Position numbers and translations under genes: made by a program. This document shows, in pieces, positions 51,292 through 58,923 of a DNA stretch of 64,000 nt (positions within the stretch are counted from its first letter, which is position 1; each line of letters opens with the position of its first letter). Source of the DNA: Duganella margarita (lineage in GTDB: Bacteria; Pseudomonadota; Gammaproteobacteria; Burkholderiales; Burkholderiaceae_D); the NCBI RefSeq assembly GCF_009857535.1, contig NZ_WWCS01000016.1, positions 62,001 through 126,000 on the forward strand. The letters are read 5' to 3'. Under the pieces are notes generated by a model. That model had not been told where the DNA came from, did no database searches, and worked only from the letters and a program-made list of their open reading frames with translations.

Positions 51292-51549
51292 ATGACTTAC
51301 GAAGAATTCCTGGACGAGATTGCAACATTACTCACCGAGATGTACGACCTGACCGATGAAGCTGCAATCAAGCTGGTGGTCGATGCACAAGACAACGATT
51401 ATTTTGTCGTGCATGACGACAAGGAAGAACTGCGCACCGTCGCCCAGGCCAAACTGGACGCCACCGCCCTCTACGAAGCCAAGCAGAACAAGAATCAAAC
51501 CCAGCGCAAGCAGCAGCAACGTCAGGTACAAAAGAAAAAAGCCCCTTGA
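51292..51549 (+). CDS. Hypothetical small helical protein with basic tail
   Basis: 85 residues from the ATG at 51292; the in-frame extension upstream overlaps the lipoprotein gene. Acidic helical N-terminal 55 residues (EEFLDEIATLLTEMYDLTDEAAIK) and a charged Gln/Lys-rich C-terminus (KQQQRQVQKKKAP). TACAAT at 51253-51258 may be the -10. Family not recognised. Followed by the nested palindrome, which begins with an A/T-rich arm that could act as its terminator. Confidence 0.65.
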   Translation: MTYEEFLDEIATLLTEMYDLTDEAAIKLVVDAQDNDYFVVHDDKEELRTVAQAKLDATALYEAKQNKNQTQRKQQQRQVQKKKAP

Positions 51550-51605
51550 TCGGGGCCGTCAGCAACGCGCCGACGAGTTGGCCGCGCGATCTGGCATCAC
51601 CATAA

Positions 51606-51779
51606 AAAAAACGCCAGCATCAGCTTAATGCAGTTAAGTTAAGCTGAAATTTCACATCGTCATTCCCGCGCAAGCGGGAATCCATAGGACGTTTGCCTGG
51701 CAAACGCGGCATGGGTTCCCGCTTGCGCGGGAACGACGGCGCTTAACTTAACGGCATCAAGCATCAGCTGGCGTTTTTT
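51606..51779. repeat. Nested palindrome: REP doublet inside a long terminator-like hairpin
   Basis: Outer arms of 39 bases at 51606-51644 and 51741-51779, inverted with about seven mismatches, begin AAAAAACGCCAGC and end GCTGGCGTTTTTT. Inside are two inverted 26-base REP-like units (51658-51683 and 51713-51738) and a central CGTTTGCC/GGCAAACG hairpin (51690-51706). Lies between convergent genes, so the outer arms work as a bidirectional terminator. A third unit of the family is at 34118-34145. Confidence 0.85.
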
Positions 51780-51782
51780 ACT

Positions 51783-52415
51783 TCAAGCCTTGCGGCGACG
51801 GGCCACGTAGCCCATCAGCGCCAGCCCGCCAAGCAGCATGGCGTAAGTGGACGGTTCAGGCACGGGGGCGGTGTAAAAGGCCACGTTCGAGAACGTCGGC
51901 ACGCTATTGGCATTGCCCGCGTTGTTACGCCATTGAATCAGCCAGTCGCCGGTCACGGTCTGCCCTGCGCCGACCGTCAGGTGATCGAACAGGAAGCTGC
52001 CGACGTTGTTCCCAGCGTGGAACGACAGCACCAGGTCAAAGACGGTGTTGACGTTGCGGCTGTTGGTGATCGACCAGGTACCGTTCTTGCCGCTTTGCGC
52101 TTGCGCCAGGGAGAACGTCAATTGGTCGCCCAGCATTTTGTCGCTGAACACCATGTTGTTGCTGGTTTCGACCGTTCCTGCCAGCACCCAGTCGCTCGCC
52201 GCGACGCCGGTGGTGCTAAAGAACTGGCTGGCAAAGCCGGCCGTCGAGTTGACCGGATTGATCTGCGATCCCTGTACCAGGGCGAATTGATTCGCGCTGT
52301 TGTGGGTCAAGGTGACGTCGCTCGCGCTGGAAGCGCCCGCGCCCGGATTGGCGGCGTGGGCAGCAGTGGCGGCAAACATGGCGCTGATCAATACAGCTTT
52401 GATAATGGTGTGCAT
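51783..52415 (-). CDS. PEP-CTERM sorting domain exoprotein
   Basis: 210 residues from the ATG at 52415 (GGAG upstream); codons upstream are unlikely to be coding. Signal peptide MHTIIKAVLISAMFAATAAHA, a beta-rich mature part of ~160 residues, and the sorting signal VPEPSTYAMLLGGLALMGYVARRRKA. Not a paralogue of the pair at 3881 and 5024 by eye: a different mature domain and VPEPS instead of IPEPA. No sigma-54 promoter of correct spacing was found. Convergent with the small helical gene; separated from the TonB receptor by 168 bases. Confidence 0.88.
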   Translation of the reverse strand: MHTIIKAVLISAMFAATAAHAANPGAGASSASDVTLTHNSANQFALVQGSQINPVNSTAGFASQFFSTTGVAASDWVLAGTVETSNNMVFSDKMLGDQLTFSLAQAQSGKNGTWSITNSRNVNTVFDLVLSFHAGNNVGSFLFDHLTVGAGQTVTGDWLIQWRNNAGNANSVPTFSNVAFYTAPVPEPSTYAMLLGGLALMGYVARRRKA

Positions 52416-52583
52416 TTGGGATCTCCGGGCGGCTGGCAAGGAATTTCCATGGGAACAATATAATTTCCTTGATGAAATCAAGATAACGCCAAGCATGAAG
52501 AAATGCAAGAAATATATTGATTGATGTAAAAATGAAACTAAATAACGCCGGCTTTACAACAGCAAGCCGGCGTCCTTGGCCGT

Positions 52584-55352
52584 TTAGAACGCCGCCCGCA
52601 GGCCGATGCTGACGCGGCGGCCCACATCTTCCAGCGTCAGGAACTGGCTCTCGTTGAGCGCATATTCATGCGTGCGCGCGTTGTTGAGATTGATGGCGTC
52701 GGCGTACAGCGACAAGGTCGGCGTGAGGTTGTAGCGCAGGCTGGCGTCGGTCTGGCCGTAGGCGGCGCGGGTGCGTGGCTGGGTACTGCCGCCGCCGCAA
52801 TCGACCGAAAAGTGATTGCGCCAGTTGTAGCTCACACGCGCCTGGAACTTGCTGTTCTCGTAGAACAGCGAGCCGTTGTACGACTGCTTCGACAGGCCCG
52901 GATAGCCGCACGCCGGCGTGCTGCTGTCCACCTCGCGGCTGGCGCTGGCGTCGACGTAGGTGTAGTTGGCCGTCACGCCGAAGCCACGCAACCATGGAGT
53001 CGCGGCGTCGAACGCATACTGGCCGGCGATCTCCACGCCCTTGATCTTGCCCTTCTGGCCGTTGCGCACACGGGTGTCGTGGACGATTTCGTCAAACTGC
53101 GGAATCTTCATGTCCACCAGCCGCGTCTCCAGAAAGTCCGATACGTATTTCTGGAACACCGCCGCGCTGACGTAGTTGGTTTTCGACAGATACCATTCCC
53201 ACGACACATCGTAGTTATTCGACTTCATCGGCTTCAGGTAAGGATTGCCGCCGCCGGTCTGCACGTCACCGAAGCGGCCGCCGTAGTAGTTGTCCACGCC
53301 CATCTGGTTCAGCGTCGGCCGCGTCTCGGTCTTGGAGGCGGCCAGGCGCAGCAGCATCTCCGACGTCAGGTCGAACTTCAGGTTGGCCGACGGCAGCACG
53401 CTGTTGTAGCTGTTGCTGACCGTGGTGGTGGTCATCGGTCCCCAGTTGGAGATAAAAGTGGTGTCGTTCGGGCTCTTGGTGGCCGACAGCAGCACGCGGC
53501 TGATACCGGTCGAGCTCGACTGCACATGCACCACCCGCACGCCGGCATTGGCCGACCAGCCGGCGCCTTCCCACTTGCTGTCGACGAAGAAATTGGAGAC
53601 TTTCTCTTTCACGCCCCACATCGACGGCAAGGTGTAGTCGATCGCCATCGGACCGTTGGGATACTTGGTGGTGTCCAGGTACAGCGCCGGGTCGTTGGAC
53701 TGCGCCAGGATCGAGCGCTGGTTCAGGTAGTTCATGTACGCGTACGGGTCGAAGCTCAGGTAAGCACTCGGCACCTGCGCGCCGTTGCCCATGAAGTTCT
53801 CCATCGGCGTCACCGTAAACAGCGACGACGGCAGCGGCAGATGGTAGCCGCTGAAGGTATTCCACGCGTCATTCTTCCACTCGGTGCGGTCGACGCTGCG
53901 CTGCGAATAGCCAAGGCCGGTATCAATGCCCTTGAAGTAACCGATCTCATGATTCCAGCTCAGGCCCAGCCGGCCTTCCGACAGCTTGTCGTGGTTGCGG
54001 ATGTCGCCATTGGAGACGGCGTGCGCGCGCACCGCAGTCGGATCGGCGATGCCGTCGCCGAACACCACCGACGGCGTGCCGCCAAAGCTCAGCACGTCGC
54101 CATTCCTGGGCACCATGCCGGCCACCACCCACATGTCCGGCGAGTACGAGGTGGTGCGCGAGGTCGATACATCGCCCTCCAGCTTCCACTCCGGCGCCAG
54201 CGCCCACTTGGAGTTCAGTCCAAACGCGCGCGTGATCGACAGCCGGTCGCCGCCCTTGACGATCATGTCGTTCGAGTTGGCCTCGCCCAGCAGGTTGCCG
54301 CTGCCGGCCAGCGCCGGGTTGTTGGCGTAAAACGTCGAGCCCGGGCGCAGGAAGCTGGTGACCTGGTTGTTCTGGTTCACCTGCGCGCCCAGCAGCTGCG
54401 GGTTGATCCAGTCGCTGAACGCGATCACGTCGTTGCGCTGGTCCAGCCGCGAGTACAGTGCGTCGGCCGTCATCTTCCACGTCGGCGACGGGTTGTATTG
54501 CACCGTCAGATTGCCGACCAGGCGTTTGCGGCTTTCGTTTTCCTGCTGGTAGCCGAAGCTCTGCGGCAGGTAGAGTTTTTTGGTGGTGACGTCGGCCATG
54601 GTCAGGCCCTTGGAATTGAGGTCGCCGTTGATCAGCGAGACGTCGCGGTAATTCCACGCATCGGTGATCGCCTTGTTCTGCTTGGAGGCGCGGTCGGTGT
54701 ACGACAGCGAGGTGGTCACGCCGAAGTTGCGCTCGGCGTTGGCGAACGAGTACATGCCGCTGAGGTTGGGCGTCTTCCTCTCCGAGTTGGAGTCGTACGA
54801 TTCCGACACATTCACCACCGAACTGTGCCCGACCTTGCCGGACAAGGGCCGCGCGGTCTGGATATCCACCGTGGAGCCGATGCCGCCCTCGGGCAGGAAC
54901 GGCTGCGAGGTCTTGTACACCAGCGCCTTCGAGATCAGGTCCGATGACAGCAGGTCGAACGAGAACTCGCGGCCGCCGGTATCGCTGGTCAGCGTGCGGC
55001 CGTTGACCAGCACGTTGTTGAACTCCGGCCCCAGCCCGCGCACGGAGATGTAACGCCCTTCCCCGCCATTGCGCTGGATCTGTACGCCGGTGACGCGCTG
55101 CAGCGATTCGGCGATATTGGTATCGGGGAATTTGCCGGCGTCCTCTGCGGACACGGCATCGACCACGCCATCCTGCATGCGCTTGGTGTTCAGCGAAGAG
55201 CTGAGCGAAGCGCGGATGCCGCTGACCACCACGGTCGGACCGGCGTCGGCGGGTTGGTCGGTGGTTTGCGCCTGGGCGCTGAGGGAAAACAGCAGGTCGG
55301 CAATGAGCGCGGCCAGCACGGTTTGACGCAACGTTGCGTGAGGTATAGCCAT
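52584..55352 (-). CDS. TonB-dependent receptor
   Basis: 922 residues. Signal peptide (MAIPHATLRQTVLAALIADLLFSLSAQAQ), plug domain with VVVSGIRASLSSSLNTKR and NIAESLQRVTGVQIQRNGGEGRYISVRGL, then a large beta-barrel ending in the outer-membrane targeting Phe (ISIGLRAAF pattern). The plug start resembles the receptors for oligosaccharides common in Xanthomonas, Caulobacter and Oxalobacteraceae. No N-terminal signalling domain. Substrate unknown. Probable promoter just upstream has TTGACA, but the spacing to TAAGAT is short (15). Confidence 0.92.
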   Translation of the reverse strand: MAIPHATLRQTVLAALIADLLFSLSAQAQTTDQPADAGPTVVVSGIRASLSSSLNTKRMQDGVVDAVSAEDAGKFPDTNIAESLQRVTGVQIQRNGGEGRYISVRGLGPEFNNVLVNGRTLTSDTGGREFSFDLLSSDLISKALVYKTSQPFLPEGGIGSTVDIQTARPLSGKVGHSSVVNVSESYDSNSERKTPNLSGMYSFANAERNFGVTTSLSYTDRASKQNKAITDAWNYRDVSLINGDLNSKGLTMADVTTKKLYLPQSFGYQQENESRKRLVGNLTVQYNPSPTWKMTADALYSRLDQRNDVIAFSDWINPQLLGAQVNQNNQVTSFLRPGSTFYANNPALAGSGNLLGEANSNDMIVKGGDRLSITRAFGLNSKWALAPEWKLEGDVSTSRTTSYSPDMWVVAGMVPRNGDVLSFGGTPSVVFGDGIADPTAVRAHAVSNGDIRNHDKLSEGRLGLSWNHEIGYFKGIDTGLGYSQRSVDRTEWKNDAWNTFSGYHLPLPSSLFTVTPMENFMGNGAQVPSAYLSFDPYAYMNYLNQRSILAQSNDPALYLDTTKYPNGPMAIDYTLPSMWGVKEKVSNFFVDSKWEGAGWSANAGVRVVHVQSSSTGISRVLLSATKSPNDTTFISNWGPMTTTTVSNSYNSVLPSANLKFDLTSEMLLRLAASKTETRPTLNQMGVDNYYGGRFGDVQTGGGNPYLKPMKSNNYDVSWEWYLSKTNYVSAAVFQKYVSDFLETRLVDMKIPQFDEIVHDTRVRNGQKGKIKGVEIAGQYAFDAATPWLRGFGVTANYTYVDASASREVDSSTPACGYPGLSKQSYNGSLFYENSKFQARVSYNWRNHFSVDCGGGSTQPRTRAAYGQTDASLRYNLTPTLSLYADAINLNNARTHEYALNESQFLTLEDVGRRVSIGLRAAF

Positions 55353-55488
55353 GATGTTGTCTCCATCTTGTAAGTTTTATGAATGACATCGGTGTAGCCG
55401 GTCTGATCTTACGCCCGACCCAACCATGTCAATCTATTACTTCTTTACGAAATGGCATTCCAAAATGGTATAACTCAGCGGCCTCCTC

Positions 55489-56658
55489 TCAGCGCAGCGA
55501 CACGCCGCTGGTGCGCACAGGCAACGGCCGTGGCATATGCACATCACGCACCGCCAGCTGCTCGCCCAGTGCGTGGATCATGCGGCCCAGCGGCGTTTCC
55601 ACCCAGCGGTAGAAGGCGGCGCCGGCCGTCAAACTGGCGGCCCACGCCACCAGCATGCCCAGCAACTGCCATGCCGGTTCGGCCGGCGCAAAGCGGGTGA
55701 AGGCGGCGTTCACCAGCAGGCACACCGGGAAGTGGATCAGGAAGACCGAGTACGAAATCTTGCCAAGGCCATTGACGACGCTCCACGCGCGGCCCTGGTC
55801 GGGACTCTTGGCCCGGCCAAACAGGAACAGCGCACAGGCCACCACGGCGGCCAGCGCGATCCGGCTGCGGAACTCCAGCGCCAGACCGGCCACGGCAGGC
55901 AGCAGCGCCATCATCATCAACATTACCGCCACGCCCGGTTTGCGGCGCGGATCGCTGGCCCACCACGCCATGATGCCGAGACCGTAGCTGCCGAAGAAAT
56001 ACGGCGCCCAGTTGTCCCAGTCGGCATCCAGGTTAAAGTACAGCAGCGACAGCGTGACGCCCGCCGCTGCGACCAGCGGCATCAGCCAGGTAACCGGGCG
56101 CCGGCCTTCGACAATGCCGCCGACCCATAGCGCCAGCACCAGCAAGGCGTACAGCTGGAAATCGATGGCCACATACCAGGCCCCGGCCGACACCGACGCG
56201 TAACCCAGCACGCCGTGCAGCAGCAGCGCATGCGCGGCCAGCTGGCTCAGCGTGGCGGGGGCGGAAATCGAATCGTGGGTCATCCATTCAGCGGCCCAGG
56301 ACGAGGCGACGGCGGCGATCAGCGTCGCGGCGAAGAATGCCGGCGCCAGCTTGGTGTAGCGGCGCCAGATGGCGCGCAGCGGCTGGCCATAGCCGGCATG
56401 GCCGGACGGCGCCAGCGATTTGGCCGCAAGAAAGCCGCCGATCACCAGGAACACCTGAACGGCAATGCGGGCGCTGCCGCTCAGCCAGTCGATCAACGCC
56501 GGGAAGATGATACGGACGTGATCAGACATCGGGCCATAAAACGCCAGATGGTGCAGCACGATCAATTGCGCCGCGCCGGCTTTCAACAGATTAATCAAAC
56601 CAAACTGCGACGGGGCCGGCTTCACCGTGCCAGGCGTCGGGCCTGTATCTACTTTCAT
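55489..56658 (-). CDS. Acyltransferase family 3 (OafA/YrhL-type) membrane protein
   Basis: 389 residues with about ten transmembrane helices. N-terminal FGLINLLKAGAAQLIVLHHLAFYG holds the conserved His; later ARIAVQVFLVIGGFLAA and the C-terminal AGAAFYRWVETPLGR (R-x-VETP) are family patterns. Transfers acetyl or other acyl groups to exported glycans. 136 bases upstream of the TonB receptor start, same strand. Target glycan unknown. Confidence 0.9.
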   Translation of the reverse strand: MKVDTGPTPGTVKPAPSQFGLINLLKAGAAQLIVLHHLAFYGPMSDHVRIIFPALIDWLSGSARIAVQVFLVIGGFLAAKSLAPSGHAGYGQPLRAIWRRYTKLAPAFFAATLIAAVASSWAAEWMTHDSISAPATLSQLAAHALLLHGVLGYASVSAGAWYVAIDFQLYALLVLALWVGGIVEGRRPVTWLMPLVAAAGVTLSLLYFNLDADWDNWAPYFFGSYGLGIMAWWASDPRRKPGVAVMLMMMALLPAVAGLALEFRSRIALAAVVACALFLFGRAKSPDQGRAWSVVNGLGKISYSVFLIHFPVCLLVNAAFTRFAPAEPAWQLLGMLVAWAASLTAGAAFYRWVETPLGRMIHALGEQLAVRDVHMPRPLPVRTSGVSLR

Positions 56659-56816
56659 TCTTGTTCCTTGCTGTCAACTTGCCAATAAAGATGGCTTATT
56701 TTTATAGCAGGCCGACATGATAGCCGAGGTTGACCGATCGGTGTCGCCCGAAACAATTTAGCAATATTTTGATTTACGCTGCAAAGGGGCGGAAATTGGC
56801 GTGCTAGCGTGGCGAA

Positions 56817-57251
56817 ATGACTGTTTCCTACTTCGCGCAGCTGCAAAACAATCCCGGCTGGTTTGCTATCAACGTGCTGGTGCCGGTACTGCTGCCCTTC
56901 GCAGTAATCACCGCCGTCGCCACCGCTACGGGCGGGTGGCGCACGTTTGTATTGATGCTCAAAAAATCTGTCGACAGCGGACAATTATTTTGGGTGGTTA
57001 TCGGAATGCCGGCGGCATCAGGATATGAGGCCTTCTCCGCTTATAACCGGCATCCTGAGCTTGGCGAATTCATCGCGTGGACGCTGGGTTGGTGTGTCGT
57101 CGGCGCCGTGTTCAGTTCGATTTTCATTGCTATCAATGCTTCCCGCTCGTTGCAGCAAGAGCCTGTAAGACCCATCATCGTTTGGATATCGATTTTAATG
57201 ACCTTGACGCTGTCTTGCTATTACCCGTTTGTCCACTTCATTGTCTTATAG
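56817..57251 (+). CDS. Hypothetical four-helix membrane protein
   Basis: 144 residues with hydrophobic segments near 17-38, 52-70, 88-110 and 120-142; a GWCVVGAVFSSIFIAINA segment is typical of packed helices. No family recognised. The ATG at 56817 is in an AT-leaning region following the acyltransferase leader; no RBS is obvious. Divergent from the acyltransferase. Confidence 0.6.
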   Translation: MTVSYFAQLQNNPGWFAINVLVPVLLPFAVITAVATATGGWRTFVLMLKKSVDSGQLFWVVIGMPAASGYEAFSAYNRHPELGEFIAWTLGWCVVGAVFSSIFIAINASRSLQQEPVRPIIVWISILMTLTLSCYYPFVHFIVL

Positions 57252-57291
57252 TGCTAAACTCAAAAGGCACATTGCATATGTGAGGCTACCC

Positions 57292-57414
57292 ATGAAAAAA
57301 AAACTGAAAGCACTCATCGTGAGTGATAAGTTCAGCGACATTCTGGGTTACGTCGCCGGGGCGATCATGCTGATCGGCGTTATTGGACTGCTCATACTTG
57401 CCCCGCATTCCTGA
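57292..57414 (+). CDS. Small single-helix membrane protein
   Basis: 40 residues from ATG at 57292, with GAGG just upstream: MKKKLKALIVSDKFSDIL then YVAGAIMLIGVIGLLILA. Lys-rich cytoplasmic start, one strong transmembrane helix. Unrecognised; probably co-transcribed with the membrane protein upstream (40-base gap) and ending just before the tRNA-Lys promoter. Confidence 0.6.
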   Translation: MKKKLKALIVSDKFSDILGYVAGAIMLIGVIGLLILAPHS

Positions 57415-57418
57415 GCGC

Positions 57419-57447
57419 TTGAACTTTCGCGCGCCAGCAAGTACAAT
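57419..57447 (+). promoter_or_regulatory. Promoter of tRNA-Lys copy 3
   Basis: TTGAAC (57419-57424), a 17-base spacer and TACAAT (57442-57447), start expected near 57454. CCAGCA and TGCTGG around the -10 form a small inverted repeat. Sequence differs from the promoter of copies 1-2. Confidence 0.75.
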
Positions 57448-57457
57448 GCTGGCCCTT

Positions 57458-57533
57458 GGGTCGTTAGCTCAGCTGGTAGAGCAGCGGACTTTTAATCCGT
57501 TGGTCGCAGGTTCGAATCCCGCACGGCCTACCA
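57458..57533 (+). tRNA. tRNA-Lys (anticodon UUU), copy 3
   Basis: Identical over 76 bases to copies 1 and 2, CCA encoded, and followed by the same terminator core. Its promoter region is different, so only the tRNA and terminator were duplicated. Confidence 0.97.
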
Positions 57534-57542
57534 AGATTCATC

Positions 57543-57578
57543 AAAAAAGCCTACGAATTTCGGTTCGTGGGCTTTTTT
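57543..57578 (+). terminator. Terminator of tRNA-Lys copy 3
   Basis: GCCTACGAA and TTCGTGGGC pair around TTTCGG, flanked by A and T runs. Nearly the same hairpin as after copy 2, with one base changed. Confidence 0.9.
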
Positions 57579-57660
57579 GTTTTCATTGACCTTCTGGCAG
57601 GCACCCCGTCCTGGGGAAAAGCTGAGACAAAACTGTATCATTAGATATTTTTGACAACTA

Positions 57661-58626
57661 ATGCATATCGGCTTGCCTTGTAGAACAATGCTTTCCGTAA
57701 TGTTAGCCGGTCGGCCAACGACGAATTGGATGCGGATGCTCAACCTGGTACCTCTACACGCAACGCTTGAACGTCCGGAGGGAAAGCGCAGTTATCTGGT
57801 TGCGGCGCCGCCCGCCGTCATGCCCGAAAAACGGGGGCTGGTCGTGATACTGCACGGCGCCGGCGCTTCGGCTGAGCAGGTGCTGGGATTGGCATATCCG
57901 CCGTCGCCGCTGTCGCTGTGGCTGGACATTGCGGCACGCGAGAACCTCATCGTGATCGCGCCGGATGCGGGCAAAGGTGGCTGGAGCGATTGCTTCGCGT
58001 CGCACGCGCGCGTGGCGCGCAAGAACGATGTGTCCTTCATCGATGCGCTGATTGACCATGCCATCGCCCGCCACCAAGTCGATCCGGCCCGCGTCTACCT
58101 GATCGGCGTATCGCGCGGCGGCTGGATGGCGTACGCGGCCGCCATGGCGATCCCGCACAAGCTGGCGGCGTTCTCGGTGATATTGGCCGGCATGCCGCCG
58201 CCCGGCCGCATCACCATGCCCACCACGCCGCTGCCGGCGCTGATCTTCGGCTGCACCGCCGACCCGCTGATCCGCTATCACGGCGGCAAACCCTGGTATG
58301 CATTCGGCTTTGCCGAGCCGGTGCGCAGCATCGAGGACAGCGTACAAGTCTGGCGCGAACTGGCGGGCCTGCCGGACACGCCGGTAGTGCACAAGCTTCC
58401 CGTCAGCGACCCGCAAGGCCGCACCAGCGTCACCCGCTACCTGTGGGGCGAGGCGGCGCACCAACTCCAGGTCGGCCTGTACCGCATCGACGGCGCCGGC
58501 CATGCGGAACCGAGCCGCCTCAAGCGTTATCCTCGCTTCCTCAACTGGCTAACCGGTCTGCAAAACGCCGATCTGGAAGTCGCTGAAGCGGCATGGGAGT
58601 TTTTCCGCGACAAGCAAGCCAGATAA
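57661..58626 (+). CDS. Alpha/beta hydrolase (LpqC/polyhydroxybutyrate depolymerase-like esterase)
   Basis: Up to 321 residues; the true start is uncertain, with ATGs at 57661, 57691, 57700, 57730 and 57736 and no clear RBS. The fold: LVVILHGAGASAEQVL (oxyanion HG), nucleophile in LIGVSRGGWMAYA (GxSxG), DPLIRYHGG acid region and catalytic His in IDGAGHAEPSR. No signal peptide if the longer starts are ignored. Similar to poly-3-hydroxybutyrate depolymerase and feruloyl-esterase-like proteins. Substrate unknown. Confidence 0.85.
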   Translation: MHIGLPCRTMLSVMLAGRPTTNWMRMLNLVPLHATLERPEGKRSYLVAAPPAVMPEKRGLVVILHGAGASAEQVLGLAYPPSPLSLWLDIAARENLIVIAPDAGKGGWSDCFASHARVARKNDVSFIDALIDHAIARHQVDPARVYLIGVSRGGWMAYAAAMAIPHKLAAFSVILAGMPPPGRITMPTTPLPALIFGCTADPLIRYHGGKPWYAFGFAEPVRSIEDSVQVWRELAGLPDTPVVHKLPVSDPQGRTSVTRYLWGEAAHQLQVGLYRIDGAGHAEPSRLKRYPRFLNWLTGLQNADLEVAEAAWEFFRDKQAR

Positions 58627-58630
58627 GCAT

Positions 58631-58921
58631 TCAGCGCGATTTCTTGCGCGCCGAGGTGTCGGTGCGCACGTAAAAACCCGGCGGCTTGTTGGCCACCCAG
58701 GCAATAAAATTCTGGATATCCGGATGCGCACGCAGCGCCTCCCACGTATGGTAACTGTGCAGCAGCTCGCGTTCGGTGAACACCGAGTGGATCTTGCGGT
58801 GACAGATTTTATGGATCGGAAACTGCTCCTTGCCCTTGAAGGTCTTGGGCACCAGGTGATGACGGTCGATGTTGACCGTACCCAGCACCCGGCCGCACAA
58901 GGGGCAGTGTTCCGCTTCCAT
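58631..58921 (-). CDS. HNH-type nuclease-like protein
   Basis: 96 residues from ATG at 58921, two bases after the helicase stop (TAG CG ATG). Zinc-binding CPLCGRVLG, then DRHHLVPKTFKGKEQFPIHKICHRKIHSVF, which follows the HNH pattern (DRHHLVP, KICHRKIH). Such proteins usually cut DNA; the size is that of a bare HNH domain. Translationally linked to the SUV3-like helicase, so both may act on the same nucleic acid. Confidence 0.75.
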   Translation of the reverse strand: MEAEHCPLCGRVLGTVNIDRHHLVPKTFKGKEQFPIHKICHRKIHSVFTERELLHSYHTWEALRAHPDIQNFIAWVANKPPGFYVRTDTSARKKSR

Positions 58922-58923
58922 CG

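Noticed and set aside
52416..52470. A sigma-54-like TGG...TTGC element upstream of the third PEP-CTERM gene.
   Set aside because: GG and GC are nine bases apart rather than ten, and the site is too close to the start codon.
41987..57578. A classical integrative element at tRNA-Lys.
   Set aside because: No integrase, excisionase or attachment-like partial tRNA repeat was found; whole tRNA copies only.
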